From Bedellia somnulentella (lineage: Eukaryota > Arthropoda > Insecta > Lepidoptera > Bedelliidae): a stretch of 64,000 nucleotides of DNA. Every line of letters starts with the position of its first letter. The stretch's first letter is position 1. The DNA lies in assembly GCA_963576735.1 (NCBI GenBank), contig OY755178.1, positions 18,848,001 to 18,912,000 of the forward strand, in the 5' to 3' direction. Position numbers and translations under genes: made by a program. Shown piece after piece: positions 1 to 10,547 of this stretch. The notes beneath the pieces were generated by a model. That model was given only the letters and a program-made list of their open reading frames with translations. It made no database searches and was not told where the DNA came from.

Positions 1-112
1 TATTGTTTCTGTATTTTCTTTAAATGCTCCGAATTCATATACAAACGTGTCTGTTCCTTTCTTGTTAATATTTAGCGAAGTACATTAAATTGCATATAAT
101 ACAGCATACTGA

Positions 113-362
113 GCTGTGTAGTGTCGGCTTAGAAAAGCACTACCCCATTTCTTTCGGTGGGTGTACGTAAAAGGCGACTAACGGACTTGGGGCTTTTTAA
201 GGGATTTTTGGGCGATGCGGTTGGAGACCCATCACCAACAACCTTTATTCTATCATCTTTTCCCCACTAAACATCCAAAAGTGGCTGAGGAATTTCTAAT
301 TTCTCAGCTCTGGCTACCACTTTTAGGGATTTGTAGCCGTGAGTATATATATGATGTATGTA
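113..362 (+). mobile_element. SINE-A copy, near full length
   Basis: Head GCTGTGTAGTGTCGGC at the left, then the internal blocks GGCGACTAACGG and GATGCGGTTGGAGACCCATC, the 'AAAAGTGGCTGAGGAATT' block, and the tail CCGTGAGTATATAT. This is the commonest repeat of the window. Its head and tail resemble the two ends of the RTE LINE at 50,680-54,739; the middle does not. No coding capacity. The small open frames inside it are chance. Confidence 0.85.
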
Positions 363-1233
363 CAGCATACAGTATAGTATCAGCATTGCATAAACATAAA
401 CGGCGACTAAGAGTTAGTAGCTATTTTAGTATGAATGGGTTTGACACTAAAACCTTATCAATATCATTCTTGATTTAACCACATGATCCCATGTGATTCA
501 CAATGTTTGGTTTTGCTAATTCTGATTCTGAGCATATTTTACTGTCTGAGTACAAATATATATAAAAAATTGAGTACAACTGGCCAAACCATGTTCCCCG
601 TACCATACAATGCATTTCGTAGTGATTGTCCCATCCCAAGTTGGTATTAAGTGAGCTGACGAGTATTCATGAGTTGCGAGTGGCCAGCTCAGTTAACTGT
701 GTTGCGCTACATTGTGTTACTTACTGATTTACATGATTTGTCTTCAGATAATCTAGTTTCAAGTTATTTCGTGTTACTCGAGAAACTGTGGGATGACTAA
801 GAAGTAATTGGAGAATGTTTAGCATACTGCATAAGATATGAACTGAGCTTATTGTAATAAAATACATATACTCACGGTTATAATTTTAAAAAGTATATCC
901 AGGCTTTGAGATTACAAATAGTGGTTTTTAAGAACTTTGACAGCATATAACTGAAAACCGAAAATATATGATAACGTACATCTTTAATGATATACATCAA
1001 CAACTTCTTTTGGAGGACATATGGATATCATTGGAAACTGGCTCAGATATTTATGATGATAACAAGTTATTTACAGGATGAAATCGAAATTGCACAATTA
1101 AATACTGTATCAGATGAATTTCAACTCAATATTAAAACGTTAAAACAAAAATAGTATCAAATACGATGTTTAGTCTCACATTTTACAACCTTGATAAATT
1201 AAATACATAGATGACCTAAGAATAGTCAATTTG
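363..1233. other. AT-rich DNA with no recognised feature
   Basis: I see no open frame with known motifs, no repeat shared with the rest of the window and no clear inverted structure. Confidence 0.5.
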
Positions 1234-1312
1234 GTGTTAGACCGACTCACAGGATTCGAACCCACGCCTGCATCAGAAACCACATTTTCCCACGGTTATC
1301 AAGGTTAGATTG
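1234..1312 (-). repeat. tRNA-like SINE head fragment
   Basis: On the minus strand it reads GTGGGTTCGAATCCTGTGAG, a good Pol III B-box (GGTTCGAATCC), preceded by a weak A-box-like stretch (GATAACCGTGGG). It is followed by ACACCAAATTG, close to the post-B-box sequence of the tRNA-SINE family (ACACCAATTTG). No cloverleaf can be folded with confidence, so this is a SINE head, not a tRNA gene. Confidence 0.5.
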
Positions 1313-2041
1313 ATTAAATAAAATAAAAGTAAAAACCGAAAAAAACGGTGAGTTAAAAAACCAACAAAGTAAATCATACACAACAATTTAATTCAATTAA
1401 AAAACCAAAAAAGCAACAGTACAAAAGCATCAATTCAAGATGGCGGCCGCAGCCAATCAGCGCGTTATTTCAACAACGGACACATGTAGTGATGTGACGA
1501 GGTAGTCGAGCCAGCGCCACTCGATAGCGTAATCAATTGCGCGCCATTCCGAGCCCAATCACCACATAGCTACGGGTATTGCTTTTGGGTGTGTGTCCAT
1601 TGATCACGTTGTTTTTTCCTAGGAAATTGCATGGGCTATTTGGTAGATGTTAGAGAAATAAACATGGTATTTTAACGGTATTACGGTTTAACCAAAAGAA
1701 CACCCCAGTTTTGCTCGGTAATAACGCTTCAAGAAAGCTTAAATTACTCCTTATTACATTAAAGATTTCATACAAGAAAGACATGTGTTGAGAAAAAATG
1801 CTACATACATACTATATATTCATATAATTACGACTTCACGTCCAAAAAGAGTGGTGGGTAGAGCTTATTCAAATCACCTTAATGAGCCACATCGACCAAA
1901 CTTCACTTAAAAATTATCAATCCCTTAATCGCCTCGTACAAGCTTATCGAGTGGGTTGGTGGTATTTCAAGCCTAAGGTAGCATACTCGTAAAATAATAG
2001 AGAGTTGTAGTCCAACTTAAATATCAATACTAATCTCAAAA
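1313..2041. other. Unassigned DNA with a short GC-rich island
   Basis: Bases about 1,437-1,575 are locally GC- and CpG-rich (GATGGCGGCCGC; GCGCGCCATT) in AT-rich surroundings. They could be a decayed promoter or an unrecognised repeat. No coding frame is seen. Confidence 0.4.
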
Positions 2042-2412
2042 CTCAAACGTTCACGCCGAAGATCCCCGAAGGGGTTGGCAGAGGTACCAATACTTCTGAT
2101 CATAACGTGACATTGTCACCTGGTGTTCAGAGCATCCACCTTTTGCTTGGAGAGTATACTCACGTGATATGATGCATACCTATCGCCTATTTGTGAGTAT
2201 ACATCTAAACAAGTCTAACTTAGTATAAGTATAACTTAGTCGTGTGGGTTTCTTCACGATGCTTTCCCTCACCACTAAAAACGATGATAAATTAATCATA
2301 CATATATCTTTTGAAAAGACAAAATGGTGTAGGTCCGACCCGAGATTTGTACCCACGCCTGACCGCGTAACGGACGGAAGTTCTTATCCATTGTATTATC
2401 ACGGTTGTCACA
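2042..2412 (-). mobile_element. tRNA-derived SINE, near full length
   Basis: Minus strand: a tRNA-like head near 2,340-2,412 with A-box-like TACAATGGATAAG and B-box-like GTACAAATCTCGG, then the family body (ATTTATCAT, CACGTGA) and the 3' end GGGATCTTCGGCGTGAACG. It matches the copies at 46.2, 55.0 and 56.2 kb. The CCCCGAAGGGG inverted motif near the tail is intact. Confidence 0.8.
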
Positions 2413-2718
2413 ACAACATTTGAAAATTTTTAATTTGCACCTTAAAAAACAATATCACCAAATTAGCATTATAACCGACCATGGAAACAGTTCGCTCCGC
2501 AACAATGATCGCTGATGAGTTAGCTCTCTCGATGAACGGCAACGTGTCCCATCCCTACTCGCTCGTCACTACTTACTCATTTTCACTTATACATTTTAAT
2601 TGGACAGTTTGTTGGTACATCGCGGGATTTTAATGGGATTGCTTTTCAATGTTTAACTTGGCTTTCCGAGTGTTCATTAGTTGGTGGTGAATTTATATAT
2701 GATAGCAGTACTGTAGCT
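2413..2718. other. No recognised feature
   Basis: AT-rich sequence without motifs I can assign. Confidence 0.4.
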
Positions 2719-2814
2719 TTCCAAAAGTGGCTGAGGAATTTCTAGTTCCTTAGCTCTGGCTACCCCTTCTAGGGATTTATAGCCGTGAGTATATGTATGT
2801 ATGTACTGTAGCTT
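2719..2814 (+). mobile_element. SINE-A, 3' part only
   Basis: Begins at the TTCCAAAAGTGGCTGAGG block and runs to GCCGTGAGTATATGTATG. It is a 5'-truncated copy, as expected from incomplete reverse transcription. Confidence 0.75.
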
Positions 2815-2881
2815 AAAGGTATAGAGTTTGATTTTTTGGGTAACAATGAAGTTTAGATCATAGACATAAATACATACTGAC

Positions 2882-2952
2882 ATACATACATATACTTACA
2901 TTATTAGTTAGCATTGGGGTAGGCAGAGACTATCCATAAGCACTTTGTAAAA
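2882..2952 (-). mobile_element. RTE LINE 3' end fragment
   Basis: (CATA)n followed by ATTGGGGTAGGCAGAGACTA, which is the reverse complement of the RTE LINE 3' end at about 50,680-50,740. Heavily 5'-truncated. Confidence 0.7.
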
Positions 2953-3140
2953 GATAAAGATAAAAAAAGATAAAAAATATTTATTTCAAAATAAAAAGAA
3001 CTGTTCTCTATTTTTTGAACGTCACAAACTTACGTATAAGTTAAATCTTACTCTACTGACTCTACTTCGGATTCGGAAGGTGTATTGTTGCGAGAAGAAC
3101 CCGTAAGAAACTCAGCAACACACATCTTTTCTTAGTCAAA

Positions 3141-6100
3141 TTACAATATTGGTGTATGTCTGGAAATATCCTGAATAGAGCCCTGGTGACACCAAGCAGT
3201 TTCATCTATCATATAATCATTTAAACTGTAATAAGCTTTTAAATGAAGACTGCGTTTTATAATTACTTTGAATTTCTTTTCTGTTAGATTCAAAATGTCA
3301 TCAGGTATTTTATTATAAAATTTTACACATAACCCCATAAAAGATGTATTTATTTTTGACAATCTGTACTTTTGAATTGAAATTTTATTATTATCTCTAA
3401 GACTTCTAGTATGTCTGTCACAGTTTTTGGAAAATGCTTTCAAATTTTTTCTCACATACATGATGTTTTCATAAATATATTGACATGGCAGTGTCATTAT
3501 ATTTATGGTTTTAAACAATTCTCTAAGGGAATCTCGTGAACCTAAATTATAAATAGCTCTTATTGCTCTTTTCTGTAAAATGAATATTGACCCAACATCA
3601 GCAGCTCTGCCCCAGAGTAAAATGCCATAAGACATGATGCTATGAAAATAACTATAGTAAACTAAACGAGCGGTCTGTACATCAGTTAAATGTCTTATCT
3701 TTCTAACGGCATAGGCAGCACTGCTTAGCCTGCCAGCTAGCGCGCTAATGTGGGGTCCCCATTGGAGCTTTGAGTCCAGATGTATCCCTAAGAAAACTGG
3801 GCTATCCGTAAATGGTAATTTTTCATTATTTAATGTAATTTCATTATCAACACTTTTAACATTTGGTAATGCAAATTTAATACATTTGGTTTTTTGGCAT
3901 TTAGTACAAGATTATTTGAAGCAAACCATGTTTGAATTTGGGAAACTGCATTATTTACATCGTCAATATTTTCCGAATTCCTTTTAACGTCAAAAATTAA
4001 AGAAGTATCATCAGCAAATAATACTATTTCAGACCTTTTCTCGACCATGAACGGCAAATCATTAATATATACTAGAAACAAAAATGGGCCTAATATAGAT
4101 CCCTGTGGAACACCCATTTTTACATGAGTTCCAGATGATTTTATTTTATCGATTTGCACTTTTTGTATTCGATCTGAGAAGTAGGACTTTATTAATTTAA
4201 GTGCGTCACCTTCGATGCCATAATGTCCCAATTTTATGAATAAAATATTATGATCCGCACAATCAAAAGCCTTTGTAAGATCGCAGAACAAACCGATTGC
4301 ATCATTCTTAAGTTCCCACGAACCAAAAATATGTTTAATTAGGGCAACGCCTGCGTCAGTGGTAGAGCGGCCTTTCGTGAAACCAAATTGTTTAGGGTGA
4401 AACAAATTGTTGGAACTAAAATGCAAGAGCAGTTGATTAAGCATAAGTTTTTCAAATATTTTACTCATAACCGGTAGTATAGATATAGGCCTATAACCTT
4501 CAGGATTATTTTTATCACCTCCAGATTTTAGTAAAGGTACAATTTTACTATGTTTCATGAGATCTGGGAAGATACCATTACTTATACATTCATTAAATAT
4601 TTTCGCTAAATAAGGAGCTATTATTACAATAAAATTATGGCATACTTTTACTGACATACCCCAGATATCCTCAGAATTTTTCAATTTCAGTGATTTAAAC
4701 ACTTTAATGATATCTTCGGGACTGACAACTTTAAAATTAAATATAGATTTACAAATTGCAACGTTTTGTTGCAACAGCTCTTGAGCTAACGTAGCAGATG
4801 AATTTAAGTGTTCAGTGGTCTTAAAAGGTATATCAGCAAAATATTTTTCAAAAATACAAGCAATTACATCATTTGAAGTAGTCAAACCTCGATCAGACCG
4901 AATACAAAAGTCCTGATCACATGATTTGCTTTTGCCAGTTTGAGTGTTGATAATGTTCCAAACGGTTTTTACTTTATTATCAGATGTTTTAATACGTTGG
5001 CTCAAGTATCTTGCTTTAGCCTCCTTACAAACTTTATTAAACATTTTTGAGTATTTTTTTACATATTCTATAAATTCATCATTATGTGAGAACGCTTTTT
5101 GATCGTATAAATCAAATAGTATTTCTCTAGATTTATATATGCCTGGTGTTGCCCACTCACTAAATTTAAATTTATTACATATAGTTACATCTTTAATAGT
5201 AAATATTTTATTAAATTCGTCTATCAGTACTTTAAAGAAAGTATTATAACTATTATTTGGATTTTTATTTATTGAAGAAGTGGGCAGCTTATAACTGATT
5301 AAGTTTATATATTTTTCAACTTTGAAAGCAGTGATACTCCTTTTTTTAACTATAATTTTTCGGTCTGGTGCCTTATGTGGAAAGTTTACAAAAAGACCAC
5401 TGTGATCAGATTTTAGTTTATTTATTACAGATTTACTTATGAATTCAGCATTTGTAAATACATTATCTAAACATGTTTTGGTTCTAGTAGGTTCCAAGAA
5501 TAAATTTTCTAAATTAAACGATTGGAATAAACTCATCAACCGTGTTTTCTGAGTACTATCTTTTAAGAGATCTATATTGAAGTCTCCACAAATAATTAAT
5601 TGTTTTTTACTCTTGAAAATTTTAGTTAATACATCTTCCATTACACTTTCAAATCTTTCATAATTTTGACTATAGGGGGCTCGATATACGCTTACTATAA
5701 AGTAGTTTAGTAACTCTATGCAGGATATCTCCACGACTTGCTCAACGCTCAGTTTTACAATATCCTCACGATTTTTACATTTAATACTATTTTTTATAAA
5801 TATAGCGGAGCCACCACAGGCTTTAGAATTGCGGCAGTAGCTACTAGCTAAGTTGTAATTTTGAAAACCAAATATGAGCTCGCAATTCTTAAGCCAGTGT
5901 TCTGAGACACAGAAACAATCAATTTGATATCTTTCTAAAAACAATTCAATTTCTAATTCTTTACAAGAAAACCCCTGAGTATTTTGAAATACTAATTTAA
6001 ATTGTGGGTCTCCTTGTAAAGCACGGTTTTTAAATATTTTGCCAGAAGAACCTCCTTCCTTGTTTACAATGTTAATATTAATTGAAGGTGACGGCTTAAG

Positions 6101-6146
6101 GATGACAGGAGGCTCTTCTATTGTCTCACTTAAAAGTTTAAATTAT
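3141..6146 (-). pseudogene. LINE ORF2: endonuclease + reverse transcriptase, one frameshift
   Basis: Nuclease plus reverse transcriptase for target-primed insertion. Endonuclease motifs in order: QNTQG, SEHW, VYRAP, GDFNID, and SDHSGL near the domain end. RT motifs: YRPISILPVMSKIFEK, QFGF, FCDLTKAFDCADH (motif A), GVPQGSILGP (motif B), FADDTSLIF (catalytic FADD). The C-terminal part ends DETAWCHQGSIQDISR. The frame is open from about 6,146 down to a short A-run on the coding strand (T-run at 3,890-3,895); there a one-base change shifts the frame, and the second part continues to 3,141. No ATG opens the N-terminal part; the frame starts after a stop inside the end of ORF1, overlapping it in the -1 frame. 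That suggests ORF2 is reached by frameshift or reinitiation. Otherwise the protein looks well preserved. Confidence 0.85.
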
Positions 6147-6567
6147 GGTTTCCACCATCACATATTGTAAGTAAGTTTTCCCTTATATTAAATAAGGGAG
6201 GGTTCGATATATGATATGCTAATAATTTAGCAATGGTACGTTTTTTATTTAAGGGTATGTATATAGTACCCGATCGTTGTCTTGAATAAGGTATGAACTT
6301 ATTCACGTCCAGAGTAAAGAAAACGTCGCTTTGACGGCTGGTCATATTAAATATAAAATTATTCAACATATGAATATCATTATTATGCTTACTCATATAA
6401 TTATATATATATGGTAAGGTACAAAATATAAACTTACATTTATATTTCTTTTGTATCTCTAAAAGCTGGCTAATGCCTTTCTTCAATATTTTTTTATTTA
6501 ATCCTATACTACTACCGAATAATATAACAATTGTAGTATACTCGTCATATTCACCCAAAGTAACTTT
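6130..6567 (-). CDS. LINE ORF1, C-terminal part, SGNH/GDSL esterase-like
   Basis: About 145 residues remain. The pattern VILFGSSIGLN, then FCTLPYIYN and HMLNNFIFN, resembles the order of blocks in SGNH-hydrolase domains of CR1-type ORF1 proteins (a glycine/asparagine block after a hydrophobic strand; P and N blocks later). Such domains are thought to help the retrotransposon RNP meet membranes or lipids. The usual GxND core is replaced by GSSIG, so catalysis is doubtful. The N-terminal part, where a coiled coil or PHD finger would lie, is missing. Its stop lies just inside the start of the ORF2 frame. Confidence 0.55.
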   Translation of the reverse strand, partial: KVTLGEYDEYTTIVILFGSSIGLNKKILKKGISQLLEIQKKYKCKFIFCTLPYIYNYMSKHNNDIHMLNNFIFNMTSRQSDVFFTLDVNKFIPYSRQRSGTIYIPLNKKRTIAKLLAYHISNPPLFNIRENLLTICDGGNHNLNF

Positions 6568-6568
6568 A

Positions 6569-7200
6569 TTAACCGACTTCAAAAAAGGAGGTTCTCAGTT
6601 CGATTGTTTGTATGTATGTATGTATAATTGTCCGCGATTATCTCGAGTTTGGCTTAAGCTATTTGGATGCGGTTTTCAGGACAGTATTCGTTACATTTAG
6701 GAGAAGGTTTTAGTGCCTTAACCGACCAAAAAAAGAAAGGAGGTTCTGTGTTTGACCTGTATGTATGTCTGTTGGTCCGCGATTATCTCACGTTTGGCTT
6801 AAGCTATTTGGATGCGGTTTTCAGAAAAGTATTAGTTGCATTTAGGAGAAGGTTTAAGTGCCTTAACCGACCAAAAAAAGAAAGGAGGTTCTGTGTTTGA
6901 CCTGTATGTATGTCTGTTGGTCCGCGATTATCTCACGTTTGGCTTAAGCTATTTGGATGCGGTTTTCAGAAAAGTATTCGTTACATTTAGGAGAAGGTTT
7001 TAGTGCCTTGACCGACCAAAAACAGAAAGGAGGTTCTGTGTTTGACCTGTATGTATGTGTGTTGGTCCGCGATTATCTCACGTTTGGCTTAAGCTATTTG
7101 GATGCGGTTTTCAGAAAAGTATTCGTTACATTTAGAAGATGGGTTAAAAGTTCTTTAACCGACTCGAAAAAAAGGAGGTTTCTTAGTTTGAAATATAAGT
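6569..7200 (+). repeat. Tandem array, five units of ~145 bp
   Basis: Units begin TTAACCGAC at 6,569, 6,718, 6,863, 7,008 (TTGACCGAC) and 7,155, giving spacings of 149, 145, 145 and 147 bp. Shared blocks: AAAGGAGGTTCT, GTATGTATGT, GGTCCGCGATTATCTC, GGCTTAAGCTATTTGGATGC. The last unit is partial. Units 2-4 are nearly identical to each other and unit 1 is the most diverged. The ~75-residue open frames here are products of the repeat. Confidence 0.9.
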
Positions 7201-7374
7201 ATGTATGTAAAGTTATCAATACTAGACAGAAATTTATCAATATATGTTAATAAAGTTTTTTTATTAGTAATAAACAGAGTTACTAAATTATTGAACAAAA
7301 AAGTATATAAAAACATGAATAAATTGCTCTTAATTATATTAAAGAAAAAAAAATATATTGCAACATCATGTTTT
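7201..7374. other. AT-rich spacer
   Basis: No recognised motif. Confidence 0.3.
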
Positions 7375-7620
7375 TCATCCTGGTCATTTCAATCAAGGCG
7401 CTTTCGTCATGGGGAATTTCGCGCTTTCGGAATGGTCTTAACCATTTAAGTAATTTCTTTGAATCTATATCACTTAAAGCCATCTCATCAAGGGATTTTA
7501 CTCGACTCAACGCTACATATATATAAGAGTGTTTCTTCGCATTTGTGATAGGTGAACTTCTCTTTGCTCATCTGTTTCGGCAGCAAGAGCAGCACGCTGA
7601 CGATCTCTCTCATTCTGAAG
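7375..7620 (-). pseudogene. Helitron Rep/helicase remnant
   Basis: On the minus strand 7,375-7,525 encodes a peptide beginning YVALSRVKSLDEM, the hallmark of the C-terminal end of Pif1-type helicases, as in Helitron replicases. It continues SKKLLKWLRPF and is open for about 50 residues. Just upstream (7,545-7,620) another frame gives RQRAALAAETDEQREVH, like the Arg/Glu-rich repeats found at the N-terminal side of insect Helitron proteins. The two pieces are out of frame and everything between the domains is missing. This is a remnant with a large internal loss, not a working gene. Confidence 0.55.
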
Positions 7621-8026
7621 GGCAAGCACGAGTTATCGACACGATAACGGTTAGAATAAGATGGCAGTATACGATTCTAAGTAAGTGCGTAAAAGATGGC
7701 TGCTTTATCCCACGCGATAACTAGTTTAAATACGGCTCGTGCTTGCCCTGCTGAAGTCTTTGTTTTTTTTCGATGGGTGTTTCGTTCTCCCTTACGCGAC
7801 TTTTCCTTAGAGCATCCTTTGCTTTTCTATCTAGGCCCGCAGGTAAACAAAATAGTAACAAGTAAGCTAAAGTCATAATAACAAATATTATAACTACCTG
7901 TTAAAAAAACTATAAAATAAACGGACAGTAAAACTTATCTCTCAAAAACTATCACTAATTCACTAAAAAAACTCAGAGTCATTTAAGAACTTATCACTAA
8001 AAAGTATAAAATAAAAAACAAAAACA
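7621..8026. other. Unassigned AT-rich flank of the long inverted repeat
   Basis: Includes a short 60-codon frame at 7,696-7,878 with no motifs. Otherwise only A-rich low-complexity sequence. Confidence 0.4.
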
Positions 8027-8998
8027 AAAACTTCAAATTAAAAACTAAACAGAAAAATTAAATATTATTATTTTTTATTTAAAAAAGAACCGCCTTCAAA
8101 AATCCAACTGAAAAGTATAAAATAATTTTTATTTATTTTATTATGTACAACTCTATTCAACTTCTTCTTTTTGAAGTCGGTGCCAAACAGACAAATCCAA
8201 AATGAAAATTGCTACATAGAGAAAACCATACGAATAATAAATCAATCGATAGTGCCTCAACAACAGTAGGTAACACAATCGCGCTCAAAAATCAAGAAAT
8301 TTCTTCCACTCGCAACGACGTCGCTTTATAAAGGATGGAATTGGGGGACAGTGAGCGGTGCTTAGCCTGGTGTGCATGCGTCGCACTCCGCAGAGAAATT
8401 ATCATAATATACATGTCACCGTAAAACTGTAAATACTAGTAAATTATAATTTTAGGTAGATAGCGAGATAGTAAACTAACGTTAGGTTAGGTTATGTAAG
8501 ATTATCAGATTTCAAACTAACGGAATTAACAATTCGACAGAGACATGCATGCACCGAGTTGGCACAACCAATACTTCTAACACTTTGTAAAAAGACGATC
8601 GAGAATCTAAATCACTACATAGTATAAAACAAAGTCGCTTTCTCTCTCCCTATCTGGGATATACGGACATCCTTATGTATACTTTGATCTGTAAAACTAC
8701 GAAATGAATTTTAATGCGATTTTTTCATTAATTGATTAAAAAGGAAGGTTTATAAGGATGACATACGCTGATGGGGTGGAGAACTCACTCAACTTGGGCG
8801 GGCCACTAATATTCGTTCTTCTTTGTCATGAAAATTGGTTTGGCACCGACTTCAAAAAAAGAAGTTGAATAGAGTTGTACATAATAAAATAAATAAAAAT
8901 TATTTTATACTTTGCAGTTGGATTTTTGAAGGCGGTTCTTTTTTAAATAAAAAATAATAATATTTAATTTTTCTGTTTAGTTTTTAATTTGAAGTTTT
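8027..8998. repeat. Long inverted repeat, arms 8,027-8,188 and 8,838-8,998
   Basis: The left arm (162 bp) and right arm (161 bp) are reverse complements with only about two visible differences. Each has GAAGTCGGTGCCAAAC at the inner end and AAAACTTCAAATTAAAAAC at the outer end. The 649-bp centre has no coding frame. It fits a foldback or long-TIR DNA element, or an inverted pair of the same repeat. The CACCGACTTC block is related to the unit start of the 6.57-7.2 kb array. Confidence 0.85.
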
Positions 8999-9222
8999 CG
9001 ATAATATAATTAAAGGAAAATCATATACTATACTTTTTTTAAATGATATGATAGGGAAAAAATGTTGAACCCATTAATTAAAATAAAAGCTTATAATTAT
9101 GTTAAGTATCAAATACACCATTAAACTTTATATCATATTAATTTAAAACTTTTTGTTCATGAAAACCTCATCCCGCTTGTGTCGAAATTTTTCTTTACTT
9201 ACTTTACTTTACTTATACCATA
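8999..9222. other. AT-rich spacer with GTGTCGAAATTTTTCTTT motif
   Basis: The motif at about 9,180-9,198 recurs at 35,115 and 42,811, and in mirrored form at 14,450 and 14,505. It is probably part of a third, tRNA-like SINE family. Confidence 0.35.
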
Positions 9223-9320
9223 TTGTTTTTAATGATGAAATACCTACTCAAACCATTGGTTCCCATAGGGTAGCCAGAGACTGTCTATCGCTATTTTGTA
9301 CGCTCCTGACAAAATTATAC
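9223..9320 (-). mobile_element. RTE LINE 3' end fragment
   Basis: Contains GGTTCCCATAGGGTAGCCAG and GCTCCTGACAAAATT, matching the reverse complement of the RTE 3' end. The TATG tail is lost. Confidence 0.6.
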
Positions 9321-10044
9321 AAAATATTATATAAAAAAATATAACAAGACCTCCTTACGATATTCCAGCTCGCACTATGCTGTTTTAAGCTATTGGTGTG
9401 AATATATTTTCGAAATGTGTAATGGCGTAAGTTTATCCATCTTTTATTCGATTATCAATGACAGCTCAGAGTGGGTAATTTGGTCACAAATTAAAAAGTT
9501 GTCTTATGATGTTAATATTTTTTTCTTCGTCTTTAGCTTGCCAGAATATATTTTGCCAATAATTGTTTGTATTTAAATGACTAGGATTTTTCCAATCTAA
9601 TTTATAAACTCGCATACGCTCCATAGTACATTCAACAACCAAATGTCTTAAATTGTAAGGCATTCAATAAATGTTGGAATTTAGAGGAATAATCCAATTC
9701 GGGAGATCGCGTAATGTTAGATATTGGCAGGCGTTGTCGCCGACATGTGCGCTCGAGTCGAAACAACAGATATTTGATTCCCCGATTTTATATTACAACT
9801 CCACAGTAATAACGGAAGAAATGTTGGATTCACCGAATGGGTACTATGGTGCCCTGGTAGATAGAAGTTAATTTATTTTATTTTATTTGGAAGATTTACA
9901 GCGTTACTTTTACAACTAAACAATTTAACTTTAAAATTTAAACAATGATTTTAATAAAATTTTAAGAATCATGTTATATATGTATTTTTAATACTTTTAA
10001 GTGTATGTTAGTAATAACCTATTTCTTCTCGTGGTATTGTAAGG
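9321..10044. other. No recognised feature
   Basis: AT-rich. One open frame of 66 codons at 9,671-9,871 without motifs. Confidence 0.4.
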
Positions 10045-10497
10045 GGTAATGCGCTATTTGATAGGTTTTTAAAATCCATTTTATATGATTGATGATGATG
10101 ATTATGATATGATTACGAAACCCAGTAATAGTTGTATTTTTAAAATCTGGCACATATTTGCTGAAAAATATCACATAAAAAAATCAATATTTAAATAGCG
10201 CGTCAAAACACTATTTTGACAAACGGGTCAGTGACGTCACTTGCTTGTATTTGGTCTGTGGCAACAAACGAGCCACGAGGTTTCTTTACAGGCATGTGAC
10301 GTCATCATAAACTCGACCAATCAAGAACGTTTTGTGTCACGTGACAAACTTTTCAAAATTTGCATTTTTATTTATGGGTTTTTAAATAAATCAAGTATTA
10401 TTTTCAACTTACGTTAATGAAAAACCCTTTTTTTGAACTCTTCATTTATACTGATGACAGCAATTGACACTTTGTTTGTCAAATAGCCCAACAGGCT
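10045..10497. mobile_element. Possible MITE with short terminal inverted repeats
   Basis: Left end contains GCGCTATTTGATAG; right end contains GTTTGTCAAATAGCCC, an imperfect inverted match of about 14 bp. The interior has no coding frame but holds AGTGACGTCACT at about 10,220 and two further CRE/E-box-like palindromes. Boundaries are uncertain. Confidence 0.4.
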
Positions 10498-10511
10498 AGG
10501 AGTAACTTATT

Positions 10512-10547
10512 GGCAATGTGGTTTGAGATCGATGATGGTTGGTGGTT
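10512..10547 (+). mobile_element. SINE-A, left part, split by a LINE
   Basis: GGCAATGTGGTTTGAGATC is a diverged copy of the SINE-A block GGGCGATGCGGTTGGAGACC. The copy resumes at 12,429. Its last 11 bases, GGTTGGTGGTT (10,537-10,547), recur at 12,418-12,428 as the LINE's target-site duplication. Confidence 0.65.

Larger units (their letters stand above)
2957..6568 (-). mobile_element. CR1/Jockey-like non-LTR retrotransposon, 5'-truncated
   Basis: It carries the end of an ORF1 (esterase-like), an ORF2 with apurinic endonuclease and reverse transcriptase, and a short 3' UTR ending in an (ATCTTT)n-type tail at 2,957-2,985. The 5' side stops at the tandem-repeat region (about 6,568), so most of ORF1 is missing. 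Related copies: a deletion derivative at 20.8-22.0 kb and a 3' fragment at 28.1 kb. Clade assignment is by general resemblance only; a Daphne-like member of the CR1/Jockey group is possible. Confidence 0.85.

Noticed and set aside
215..478. 87-codon frame and similar ~70-90-codon frames at 22,903, 58,600 and 62,466
   Set aside because: All lie inside SINE-A copies, on either strand, and are not conserved between copies.
1234..1312. tRNA gene
   Set aside because: Only the B-box half is convincing; no acceptor or anticodon stem. The same applies to 37,995, 43,915 and 58,985.
6569..7200. CRISPR array
   Set aside because: The ~145-bp units are head-to-tail without unique spacers, in a eukaryotic setting.
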